Notes: generated by a model from the sequence alone, not told the origin. Shown: positions 6,510-11,811, numbered from the stretch's first letter. The stretch is DNA of 11,811 bases from Proteobacteria bacterium UBA652 (GCA_002299915.1 DBOG01000046.1:1-11811); one strand, 5' to 3'. Made by a program: numbers and translations.

Positions 6510-8269
6510 TACATTGTCTCCGGCGCGTTTACGCCAATAATACCCAAACCATTAATAATCACCTGCTGCACAGCACGGATCAAGGTTAACCGTGCCTGAC
6601 TCAGATTAATATCCTCAATAATAACGTGATGTGCATTGTAATAAGAATGAAAATCACGCGCCAAATCTACCAAATAATTGGTCAATATATGTGGCGTGTA
6701 ATTCATCGCCGCTGACAGCACCACTTCTGGATAACGTGATAACGCCGTCATCAATGACTGCTCATGATCTTCGGTCAATAAGCCTATATTCGTCTCGCCC
6801 ACCGCTTGATCCCAGCTTAAACCGCGCTCTGCCAGCTGCCGAAACACACTACACACCCGTGCATGGGCATATTGCACATAATAAACTGGATTATCATTGC
6901 TCTGCGACTTCGCCAAATCCAAATCAAAATCCATATGCTGATCAGCACTTCGCATCACATAAAAGAACCGCGCCGCATCACGACCAATTTCTTTTACCAG
7001 ATCTCGCAACATAACAAACTCACCGCTGCGCGTTGACATCGCGATCTTCTCACCGCCGCGATATAACACCGCAAATTGCACCAATAAAACGGTTAATTTG
7101 TCTGCATTTTTACCTGATGCGGTTAAGCCTGCTTTTACCCGTGGAATATAGCCATGATGATCGCTGCCCCACACATCAATCACCAACTCAGGATTATCAT
7201 GGAATTTATGTAAATGATAGGCAATATCTGAGGCGAAATAGGTTGTTTGGCCATTATCACGCACCACCACCCGATCTTTCTCATCGCCATAATTTGTTGA
7301 CCGAAACCACCACGCGCCGTCTTTTTCATATAACACGTCGGCCGCTTTAAGCCGCTCGATTTCCTGCTCAACCGCCCCATTTTCCATTAAGCTGCGCTCT
7401 GAAAACCACGCCTCGTATTCAGTGCCAAAGGCTTCCAAATCCGCTTTAATGTCTGCCAAAATGGCAGTCAAACCTAAATCAAACACCTGCCGATAATTTT
7501 CTTCTCCCAGCAACGCCTTCGCATTGCGGGTTAAATCATCAATATGTTTTTCTTTATCGCCGCCAGCGGGCTCATCTACGGCAATATCTGCAAATACGTT
7601 TACGGCTGAACGCTGGAAATCATTACCCACCGTTGCCTGCAAAGTGGCAGCGATATCGAATACATACGCGCCTTTATAGCCATTTCTGGGAAAGGTAACT
7701 TTTTCACCACAGGCTTCCAAATATCGCAACCACACGCTGGTCGCCAAAATATCCATTTGCCGACCCGCATCATTCACATAATATTCCCGATGCACCTGAT
7801 AGCCAACCGCTGAAAGCAAGCTGCTCACCACCGAACCATACGCCGCCCCGCGACCATGCCCGACATGCAATGGCCCCGTCGGATTCGCAGACACAAATTC
7901 CACATTGGCCGTTTTGCCTACGCCCATATCGCTGTTACCATAAGCTTCGGCTTGGCTTAATACGGTAGAAACCACTTGCTGCGCCATATCGGCTGTCAAG
8001 GTAAAATTAATAAACCCTGGGCCGGCAATATCGACTTTTTCGACAATAGAATCCGCTGGCAAGGTCGCCACAATGATAGCAGCCACCTCTCGCGGATTCA
8101 TTTTCGTAGGCTTCGCCAACATCAACGCAATATTGCTCGCAAAGTCGCCATGCGACTTATCTTTAGTGCGATCAATTTGCGGAACAGGAAGCGAGACTTC
8201 TGGCAAATCACCCGCTACCACCGCGGCCTCTAGGGCTTGTTGAATAAGGTCTTGAAGTGCTTGTTTCAA
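6509..8269 (-). CDS. argS: Arginyl-tRNA synthetase
   Basis: A 586-residue class Ia aminoacyl-tRNA synthetase that charges tRNA-Arg in the cytoplasm; the length is normal. Visible parts in order are the N-terminal Add1 domain (1-110), the HIGH-type motif HVGHGRG in PTGPLHVGHGRGAAYG (about 130-146), the KMSKS-type loop as KIAMSTRSGEFV (about 407-418), and the C-terminal DALR anticodon-binding domain ending in the typical GVNAPETM. The only in-frame start available is TTG at 8267-8269: going upstream there is no ATG or GTG before a TGA at 8291-8293. The ribosome site is weak (GTGAG, then a T-run). The gene heads the run leading to fhc; I found no convincing promoter upstream, only an isolated TAAAAT on the minus strand at 8304-8309. 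It is essential, so the run behind it is probably transcribed constitutively to some degree. Confidence 0.96.
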   Translation of the reverse strand: MKQALQDLIQQALEAAVVAGDLPEVSLPVPQIDRTKDKSHGDFASNIALMLAKPTKMNPREVAAIIVATLPADSIVEKVDIAGPGFINFTLTADMAQQVVSTVLSQAEAYGNSDMGVGKTANVEFVSANPTGPLHVGHGRGAAYGSVVSSLLSAVGYQVHREYYVNDAGRQMDILATSVWLRYLEACGEKVTFPRNGYKGAYVFDIAATLQATVGNDFQRSAVNVFADIAVDEPAGGDKEKHIDDLTRNAKALLGEENYRQVFDLGLTAILADIKADLEAFGTEYEAWFSERSLMENGAVEQEIERLKAADVLYEKDGAWWFRSTNYGDEKDRVVVRDNGQTTYFASDIAYHLHKFHDNPELVIDVWGSDHHGYIPRVKAGLTASGKNADKLTVLLVQFAVLYRGGEKIAMSTRSGEFVMLRDLVKEIGRDAARFFYVMRSADQHMDFDLDLAKSQSNDNPVYYVQYAHARVCSVFRQLAERGLSWDQAVGETNIGLLTEDHEQSLMTALSRYPEVVLSAAMNYTPHILTNYLVDLARDFHSYYNAHHVIIEDINLSQARLTLIRAVQQVIINGLGIIGVNAPETM

Positions 8270-8363
8270 AAAAACGTGCTCACTAAGGGTTCAATAATGG
8301 CTAATTTTACCGCATCGCACCGCAAGCCACACGTTATATCTGCTGATTGCCTAAACCCGCTTT

Positions 8364-8416
8364 GTCATCCCAACCCTGTCCTGAGCATCGTCGAAGGAGT
8401 AGCGGGGGGATCTTAA
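8364..8416. repeat. Dispersed intergenic repeat (GTCATCC...GATCTTAA type)
   Basis: The gap between argS and the DUF4404 gene contains GTCATCC, then CCTGTCCTGAGC and GTCGAAGG, then GGGGGGATCTTAA. This is the general form of a short interspersed repeat common in intergenic DNA of many bacteria. Recognition is by memory of the pattern, without a search. It lies upstream of argS and downstream of the DUF4404 stop, so it might also act as an RNA hairpin between operons, although no clean long stem is visible. Confidence 0.5.
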
Positions 8417-8459
8417 CGCTTGACACCGGCCCCCGCCAGCAAAAAAGCAAAAGGGCGCA

Positions 8460-8723
8460 CTAAATCCCCATTCTAGCAAGCGTATCAATCATTTCCCGTA
8501 GAAATCGCTCCGCTGTTGGGTGGCTTGCGGCAAAGTGTGCCTCTAGCTGCTGAGCGGTCTCTGGCAAAGAATCTCTGTTTTCAGTGGCAATAGGCTCTGC
8601 CAACAGTGCTTGAATATCAACATCTAAGGACTGCATCAATACCCGCGTGTCTGCATCCAACTCGGCATCTTGAATTTCTGCTTGTAGCTTATTTAATAAA
8701 TCTTGTATGGTTTCTTTACTCAT
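8460..8723 (-). CDS. DUF4404 family protein
   Basis: An 87-residue protein resembling DUF4404, a small gammaproteobacterial family of unknown function. It is soluble, acidic and predicted almost entirely helical; there is no signal peptide and no cysteine. The N-terminal half (TIQDLLNKLQAEIQDAELDADT) looks like an amphipathic or coiled-coil helix; the C-terminus LEAHFAASHPTAERFLREMIDTLARMGI is the most family-like part. The ATG is preceded by GGGGGAAG. It begins 18 bp after the bfd stop and is probably co-transcribed with bfd. No function can be inferred from the residues. Confidence 0.75.
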   Translation of the reverse strand: MSKETIQDLLNKLQAEIQDAELDADTRVLMQSLDVDIQALLAEPIATENRDSLPETAQQLEAHFAASHPTAERFLREMIDTLARMGI

Positions 8724-8741
8724 CGTGCTTCCCCCAAAAGG

Positions 8742-8954
8742 TTACAACTCAAGCTTACCATATTCAACTAATATTTCCTGAATCGGTACATCGCAGCTGG
8801 CGCAACCCGACACTGCGCCCGTTATCCGCGAAATTCGATCAACCGAATCAGCGCCATCTTCAATCAGCTGTATGATCTTTCCTCGCGTCGTACCGCTGCA
8901 AACACAAACCACTTCGTCTTCGGCATCGACTGTTTCAGGATTTTTATCGCTCAC
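8742..8954 (-). CDS. bfd: Bacterioferritin-associated ferredoxin-type [2Fe-2S] protein
   Basis: A 70-residue protein of the Fer2_BFD family. The four cluster ligands are visible as CVC (Cys17, Cys19) and CASC (Cys51, Cys54), with the family spacing C-x-C-x31-C-x-x-C, and the GAVSGCASC context is typical. Bfd delivers electrons to bacterioferritin so that stored Fe(III) is released as Fe(II); BFD-like domains also act as scaffolds in other iron-sulfur enzymes. No bacterioferritin gene is in the window. The start is GTG at 8952-8954 with AGGT about ten bases upstream; a nearer ATG is followed at once by TAG, so the GTG is preferred. An acidic extension of about 14 residues precedes the first cysteine. 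The DUF4404 gene follows 18 bp downstream. Confidence 0.87.
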   Translation of the reverse strand: MSDKNPETVDAEDEVVCVCSGTTRGKIIQLIEDGADSVDRISRITGAVSGCASCDVPIQEILVEYGKLEL

Positions 8955-9068
8955 CCGCTACATTACCTAATCTCTATATTGCTAGCATCCAGTTTACCGC
9001 TCAAGGCAAGGCATGTATATACCTAACCTAATCTCAGGCTGCTTATAATCGTTCAAAATTGCTAGGAA

Positions 9069-9087
9069 CAAGGATTCGTCATCCTTG
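9069..9087. repeat. Inverted repeat (7-bp perfect stem) in the gap upstream of bfd
   Basis: CAAGGAT and ATCCTTG form a perfect 7-bp stem around a 5-base loop (TCGTC). No T-run follows on either strand, so it is not a standard terminator. It lies in the 252-bp gene-free stretch 8955-9206, which also holds a degenerate dispersed repeat and the cytochrome terminator candidate. The rest of that stretch shows only a 10-bp direct repeat (ACCTAATCTC at about 8965 and 9026). Confidence 0.5.
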
Positions 9088-9118
9088 CATACGTGCCACA
9101 GAGGGGTGAGGAAAACAC

Positions 9119-9150
9119 TTAAGATCTCTCCTAACGTCGAGATCACTCGC
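9119..9150. repeat. Degenerate copy of the dispersed intergenic repeat, opposite orientation
   Basis: TTAAGATCTCTCC followed by GTCGAGATCAC resembles the minus-strand reading of the element at 8364-8416, which begins TTAAGATCCCCCC and later has TTCGAC. The shared TTAAGATCYCYCC block followed by TCGA suggests the same family in inverted orientation, shorter and more diverged. Confidence 0.35.
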
Positions 9151-9181
9151 TATAAAATTGACTGCTCATTCTGAGCTCAAT
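9151..9181 (-). terminator. Rho-independent terminator candidate after the cytochrome c gene
   Basis: On the minus strand ATTGAGCTCA pairs with TGAGC-(AG)-TCAAT: ten base pairs with a 2-base bulge and a GAA loop. It is followed by TTTATAG, so the U-run is short. It begins about 26 bases after the cytochrome stop codon, a normal place. Stem composition and the short tail make it moderate rather than strong. Confidence 0.5.
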
Positions 9182-9206
9182 CAAAAAATGAAGGTGATTT
9201 GTGTTG

Positions 9207-9581
9207 CTAGCGAACAGCCGTAATATCTTCAGCGGACACATCGCCACCCGTGTTACCCCAGGCGCCAAATACATACGTCATAATATCGGCAATATCTTCA
9301 TCTGGCAGAAGGCCAAATGCCGGCATCGCGCTATTGTAATCCACCCCATTCACCGTGATTTTTCCCTGCAACCCCTTCACAGGCGCGGTGAGCGTCAAGG
9401 TTTTATCCGCCAAACAATCTGAATCAGCCAAGGGCGGAAAAGCACCCGGAATCCCTGCTCCTGTTGCTTGATGACACGCCACACAATGCGTGCCATAGAG
9501 TTTCTCGCCTTTTCCTGCATCGCCCGCTTGCACGGCCACACTAGAAAAAGCCAAAGCTGTCGTTACCAATAATAATTTCAT
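9207..9581 (-). CDS. Periplasmic monohaem c-type cytochrome
   Basis: A 124-residue protein with a Sec signal peptide (MKLLLVTTALAFSSVAVQA, cleavage expected after Ala19) and a mature class I cytochrome c of about 105 residues. Haem is attached at CVACH (Cys33, Cys36, His37); the probable axial Met is Met86 in SAMPAFG, in the usual place before the C-terminal helix (PDEDIADIMTYVFGAWGN). The segment around the haem (HQATGAGIPGAFPPLADSD) resembles cytochrome domains associated with periplasmic oxidoreductases such as nitrite reductases, so it is probably a soluble electron shuttle. No partner enzyme is adjacent. Cys56 is an extra unpaired cysteine. The ATG has CGGAG ten bases upstream. An FNR/Anr-type site with class II promoter spacing lies upstream, suggesting induction at low oxygen. 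The gene appears to be a single transcription unit. Confidence 0.92.
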   Translation of the reverse strand: MKLLLVTTALAFSSVAVQAGDAGKGEKLYGTHCVACHQATGAGIPGAFPPLADSDCLADKTLTLTAPVKGLQGKITVNGVDYNSAMPAFGLLPDEDIADIMTYVFGAWGNTGGDVSAEDITAVR

Positions 9582-9620
9582 TGTTAATTTCTCCGACTAA
9601 AAATAGAACACCCGAAGAAC

Positions 9621-9626
9621 ATGATT
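9621..9626 (-). promoter_or_regulatory. -10 element of the cytochrome c promoter (class II FNR-type candidate)
   Basis: AATCAT on the minus strand matches the -10 consensus at 4/6. If the start site is about 9614, the FNR-type box is centred at -41.5, the classical position for an activator overlapping -35. No independent -35 is seen, as expected for an activator-dependent promoter. The leader before the ATG at 9581 would be about 33 bases. Confidence 0.5.
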
Positions 9627-9648
9627 CTTTTCTTTGCGCTGTTAAACC

Positions 9649-9662
9649 TTGACATAAATCAA
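9649..9662 (-). promoter_or_regulatory. FNR/Anr-type binding site upstream of the cytochrome c gene
   Basis: On the minus strand the sequence is TTGAT-TTAT-GTCAA, matching 9 of the 10 defined bases of the FNR/Anr consensus TTGAT-N4-ATCAA. It sits about 70 bases before the cytochrome ATG in the gap after the 132-residue gene, positioned to act on the cytochrome. FNR and Anr are oxygen-sensing Crp-family activators; related regulators such as Dnr recognise the same site, so the exact factor is unknown. Confidence 0.65.
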
Positions 9663-9670
9663 GCGTTTTC

Positions 9671-10069
9671 TTATTTTATTTGCTGCAAAATCTCCTGTGC
9701 CAGCTCTTCCATCCGCTCAAGGCTCACATCTGCCCGTTTAATAAAGAGTGCATCATAATGATCTGGGCTTGCCCACTGTTTACCTGTTATCTGACATCTT
9801 TTTGCCAGCTTATTCAAATTAAGATCTGCCAATGCAAACCCCAAGTCAGTCCATAACACCGCAAGGTGGCTTTCTATTTTATGATCTTGCTTGCCATCCG
9901 CAAGCTGTCGGATATAAACCGCTGTTTCCCTAGCGGCGGTTACCACCTTTCTCAACGCTTGAATAGATTCTTGTTTACGCGCATCGCTTGCCCGTGCCAA
10001 ATTCGCCAGCCACGAACGCAGATGCTTAAACGCATCCCAAAGCAAGCCTGTGCTGATTTTATCTATCAT
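9671..10069 (-). CDS. Helical protein of unknown function
   Basis: A 132-residue protein I do not recognise. It has no signal peptide, membrane segment or cysteine-based site (one Cys at about 92). Sequence character suggests mostly amphipathic helices: one across residues 5-55 rich in Ala, Arg and Lys, another at about 65-95 (HLAVLWTDLGFALADLNLNKLAKRC), and a C-terminal helix (LERMEELAQEILQQIK). A conserved-looking patch GKQWASPDHYDALF lies between. Its ATG overlaps the stop of the lipoprotein gene by ATGA, so the two are probably translated together, with GGGGA just upstream. No frameshift or truncation is visible. Protein-protein interaction is possible from the helical make-up, but no function is assigned. 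Confidence 0.7.
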   Translation of the reverse strand: MIDKISTGLLWDAFKHLRSWLANLARASDARKQESIQALRKVVTAARETAVYIRQLADGKQDHKIESHLAVLWTDLGFALADLNLNKLAKRCQITGKQWASPDHYDALFIKRADVSLERMEELAQEILQQIK

Positions 10070-10596
10070 CCGTCCCCATTACTAGCACGGGCACTCTCCT
10101 GAAGCGTGCCATGTAAGCCTTTAACAATAAAGTGGGTTTCCGAAAGTGTCATGATTTCTTCCGATCCCGTTATGTTTTCAGGAAACATCTCTGTGATCTT
10201 CAAGGCCTCCTCTAATTCCGGGTGGGATTCATTAATAAACGTCATGTTTTCGATGGTAGAAATAAGCGCATTATCCAAAACCTCCCAAACCCCCGTCGCG
10301 ATTAAAGAATAAATAACATCAATCCTTTCATCTTCATGCGGCAAGGTCAGCGTCATCTCACCAAAACTATTGAAGCGACCATTTCGAATATAGCTATTCT
10401 CTGAGACTAATTTTGTGGCGATATCTCCCTCATATTCCGAGGGGATCTCTATGGTGCAATTCCACAAACCCCAGATCCGCTCTTCTTTTGTTTTAAAACC
10501 ATGTTGTGCCATATCAACAAAAGATGCACAGCCAACAAGCGCGAACAAGGGCATCACGATAAAACATCGTAACAGTAATTTTTTTAGTAACTTCAT
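10066..10596 (-). CDS. Predicted outer-membrane lipoprotein of unknown function
   Basis: I place the start at the internal ATG at 10594-10596 rather than at a further upstream ATG (10653). This gives a standard lipoprotein signal (MKLLKKLLLRCFIVMPLFALVGC) and has AGGA five bases before it. The lipobox is LVGC, with acylation expected at Cys23; the next residues are Ala-Ser, not Asp, which favours sorting to the outer membrane. The 176-residue product continues with GLWNCTIEIP (about 43-52), beta-prone stretches and acidic loops; a second Cys (about 47) is in the mature part. The short GxWxC-like start of the mature domain is reminiscent of small lipocalin-like lipoproteins, but I cannot assign a family. 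The gene starts 75 bp after intI, has its own extended -10 candidate, and overlaps the following gene by ATGA. Confidence 0.75.
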   Translation of the reverse strand: MKLLKKLLLRCFIVMPLFALVGCASFVDMAQHGFKTKEERIWGLWNCTIEIPSEYEGDIATKLVSENSYIRNGRFNSFGEMTLTLPHEDERIDVIYSLIATGVWEVLDNALISTIENMTFINESHPELEEALKITEMFPENITGSEEIMTLSETHFIVKGLHGTLQESARASNGDG

Positions 10597-10627
10597 AATA
10601 ATCCTGCTTGCCTGAGTTTCTGGTTCA

Positions 10628-10636
10628 TTTATATCA
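10628..10636 (-). promoter_or_regulatory. Extended -10 promoter candidate for the lipoprotein gene pair
   Basis: TGA-TATAAA on the minus strand fits an extended -10 (TGn plus 5/6 of TATAAT). There is no good -35 at 17 bases, which an extended -10 can tolerate. The transcript would start about 25 bases before the ATG chosen at 10596, and downstream of the upstream ATG at 10653, which supports the shorter start. Confidence 0.4.
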
Positions 10637-10659
10637 TGTCTCTTTGATAACACAGGGGC

Positions 10660-10681
10660 AATTAAGCTCGCTAGCTTAATT
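10660..10681. repeat. Perfect 9-bp inverted repeat at the 3' end of intI
   Basis: AATTAAGCT and AGCTTAATT form perfect 9-bp arms around a 4-base loop and span the intI stop codon (TAG at 10671-10673). The stem is AT-rich and no T-run follows on the minus strand (GCCCC instead), so a rho-independent terminator is doubtful. It could slow RNA decay or be a weak terminator. Confidence 0.6.
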
Positions 10682-11690
10682 CAGAATAAAGTCGCTCCAA
10701 GGGGCTAACCACCTTGTTAAGGTTCTGTTGCAACACATGGGTATAAATTTCCGTCGTTTTAACGTCTGCATGTCCCAATAGCTTTTGCACCACCCGAATA
10801 TTCGTGCCCGCTTCAAGCAAATGCGTTGCAAAAGAATGGCGTAAGGTGTGTGAAGTCACCCGCTTATCAATCCCAACTTTGTTTTTTGCCGCGCGTAAGG
10901 ACTTCTGCAGACCTGATTCATCCATATGGTGTCGCCGAGTTATTCCGCTGCGAGGATCTTGAGATAAATTCCTAGATGGGAAAACATATTGCCATTCCCA
11001 TGTTTTTCCTGCTTTCGGATATTTTTTAGCGAAGCTTCCCGGTAAATAAACGCCCGCAACGCCTGCATCCAAATCTTGATTAAACAATAGCTTAACACCA
11101 ACAAGGTGCTTTTTTAATGCATTAACAATTGATGGCGCGAGCAATGTTGTTCTATCTTTTCCTCCTTTCGCATCTCGAATCATTAGATAGCCATTCGCAA
11201 AATCAACATCTTGGATCCGTAAACGCAAGATCTCCATTACTCGCAAGCCTCCTCCATACATTAATCGTGCAATTAACCCTCTGGTCCCACCCATTTGAGA
11301 TAAAACAGACACCACCTCTTTTTGACTCAAAACAACTGGCAATCTAACTGGTTTTTTTGAGCGAATAGGAGACAAGTCATCAGCCACAGATAAATCCAAC
11401 ACCTGTTTATATAAAAAAATAATCGCATTAAAAGCCAGGCTCTGAGTTGCTGCCGCATAGTTCTTGTTTGTTGCCATATCAGATAAAAAAGCCTCAATTT
11501 CTGGTTTGCCAAGCTCTTTGGGATGACGCTTTCCATTAAAGCGAATAAAGGCAAGGATCCATTTAACATAAGCCTGCTCGGTACGGACAGCATAATGATG
11601 ATACCGAAGCACATCCCTCACCTTATCCATCAGCCGAACGGACTGAGATTGAAATTTTGGCCGATCTTCTCTCTTTTTTGAATGCGCCAC
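10671..11690 (-). CDS. intI: Integron integrase (IntI), tyrosine recombinase
   Basis: A 339-residue site-specific recombinase that inserts and excises gene cassettes by attI x attC and attC x attC exchange. The catalytic set is visible: Arg150 (GGLRVMEILRLR), a Lys at about 178 (GGKDR), His281 and Arg284 (HTLRHSFATH), His307 (LLGHAD) and the nucleophile Tyr316 (EIYTHV). What separates IntI from XerC/D and phage integrases is the extra segment before HTLRH, seen at about 216-256 (LPGSFAKKYPKAG, then WEWQYVFPS and DPRSGITRRHHM). The SAM-like N-terminal DNA-binding domain has the typical YVKWILAFIRFNGKRHP. The start is GTG at 11688-11690 with CAGGGA nine bases upstream. No frameshift or premature stop is seen, in contrast to the many degraded chromosomal intI genes, so it is probably active. 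It is not one of the clinical class 1-3 integrases by recollection of their sequences; a chromosomal, environmental integron is likelier. Confidence 0.95.
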   Translation of the reverse strand: MAHSKKREDRPKFQSQSVRLMDKVRDVLRYHHYAVRTEQAYVKWILAFIRFNGKRHPKELGKPEIEAFLSDMATNKNYAAATQSLAFNAIIFLYKQVLDLSVADDLSPIRSKKPVRLPVVLSQKEVVSVLSQMGGTRGLIARLMYGGGLRVMEILRLRIQDVDFANGYLMIRDAKGGKDRTTLLAPSIVNALKKHLVGVKLLFNQDLDAGVAGVYLPGSFAKKYPKAGKTWEWQYVFPSRNLSQDPRSGITRRHHMDESGLQKSLRAAKNKVGIDKRVTSHTLRHSFATHLLEAGTNIRVVQKLLGHADVKTTEIYTHVLQQNLNKVVSPLERLYSELS

Positions 11691-11711
11691 AACAATATTC
11701 CCTGTTTTATC

Positions 11712-11740
11712 TTGATTATTATATTACTAGGCATTATAGT
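11712..11740 (+). promoter_or_regulatory. Pc-like promoter candidate reading toward the integron cassette side
   Basis: TTGATT (11712-11717) and TATAGT (11735-11740) are separated by exactly 17 bases and match consensus at 4/6 and 5/6. It points away from intI toward the attI end, as a cassette promoter should. Its -10 overlaps that of the intI promoter on the other strand. Confidence 0.5.
11733..11738 (-). promoter_or_regulatory. -10 element of the intI promoter (TATAAT)
   Basis: A perfect TATAAT on the minus strand, about 43 bases before the intI GTG. At 17-18 base spacing the -35 is poor (GTAATT or TGTAAT), which suggests low or activator-dependent expression. No proper LexA box (CTGT-N8-ACAG) is seen; the nearest is CTGT-N9-ACAT, off in both spacing and sequence. 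Confidence 0.5.
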
Positions 11741-11811
11741 CCGTATATGTATAAGAATTACAGGGAATTATTATTCCCGTTAATAACAAGTTGCACAAAT
11801 CGCTCCGCGAG
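11741..11811 (+). other. Probable attI region and start of a cassette or attC site, cut by window edge
   Basis: This stretch lies where attI should be, directly upstream of intI. It holds an inverted repeat with arms GGGAAT (11763-11768) and ATTCCC (11773-11778) and then GTTAATAACAAGTTGCAC (11779-11796). Two readings are possible. In one, AACAAG-TTGCAC is the attI crossover, with GTTGCAC matching GTTRRRY at 6/7, as in the AACAAAG-TTAGGC of attI1. In the other, TAACAAG at 11784 opens an attC site, like the TAACAAACG start of Vibrio repeats. CGCTCCGCGAG at the very edge could begin an attC hairpin. The boundary cannot be settled without the bases to the right. Confidence 0.5.

Noticed and set aside
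8304..8332. argS promoter using TAAAAT on the minus strand
   Set aside because: The -10 matches 5/6 but the hexamer at 17 bases is GTGTGG with no useful match to -35, so it is not listed as a feature.
10597..10653. Longer start for the lipoprotein gene at the ATG at 10653
   Set aside because: It would put a charged stretch of 19 residues before a perfect lipoprotein signal peptide, has no good ribosome site, and lies upstream of the extended -10 candidate.
10660..10681. Palindrome at the intI 3' end considered as an attC site
   Set aside because: It lacks the GTTRRRY and RYYYAAC ends, is only 22 bp long, and lies on the wrong side of intI.
11745..11765. Possible LexA box upstream of intI
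   Set aside because: The minus strand has CTGT-N9-ACAT, whereas LexA sites need CTGT-N8-ACAG; spacing and last base are both wrong.

Overview
The window is bacterial and most likely comes from a gammaproteobacterium that oxidises C1 compounds through the tetrahydromethanopterin (H4MPT) pathway. The evidence is a complete formyltransferase/hydrolase (Fhc) gene set, fhcB-fhcA-fhcD-fhcC, sitting beside argS and a SPOR-domain gene; an argS-SPOR pair is common in gammaproteobacteria. Every gene I can support lies on the minus strand, so genes are described in transcription order, right to left. I cannot name the genus.

Right end (10671-11811): a full-length integron integrase gene (intI, GTG start) with the IntI-specific insertion between its catalytic boxes. 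Upstream of it is an AT-rich leader with a perfect TATAAT for intI, an overlapping oppositely oriented -35/-10 pair that could drive cassettes (Pc-like), three copies of an ATTCCC motif, and at the window edge a sequence resembling an attI core and/or the first bases of an attC site. Any cassette array lies beyond the window.

Middle-right (8460-10596): a predicted lipoprotein and a small helical protein of unknown function, overlapping by ATGA; a periplasmic monohaem cytochrome c with an FNR/Anr-type box at class II spacing from a -10 element; a bacterioferritin-associated ferredoxin (bfd); and a DUF4404 protein. The gaps hold a hairpin terminator candidate and two degenerate copies of a dispersed GTCATCC...GATCTTAA-type intergenic repeat.

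Centre and left (406-8269): a tightly packed run argS > SPOR protein > pterin-4a-carbinolamine dehydratase > fhcB > fhcA > fhcD > fhcC > PilZ protein. Neighbours overlap by 1-4 bp or are 3-9 bp apart, except the 60-bp gap before the PilZ gene, so the run is probably one operon. FhcD would move the formyl group from H4MPT to a methanofuran-like carrier and FhcA would hydrolyse it to formate, with FhcB and FhcC as partner subunits. The dehydratase may serve pterin metabolism. The window ends at the left inside an incomplete gene for a membrane-anchored Pro/Ala/Glu-rich protein with a 30-residue repeat.

No RNA gene, CRISPR array or insertion sequence was seen. No gene-free stretch exceeds 300 bases; the longest is 8955-9206.
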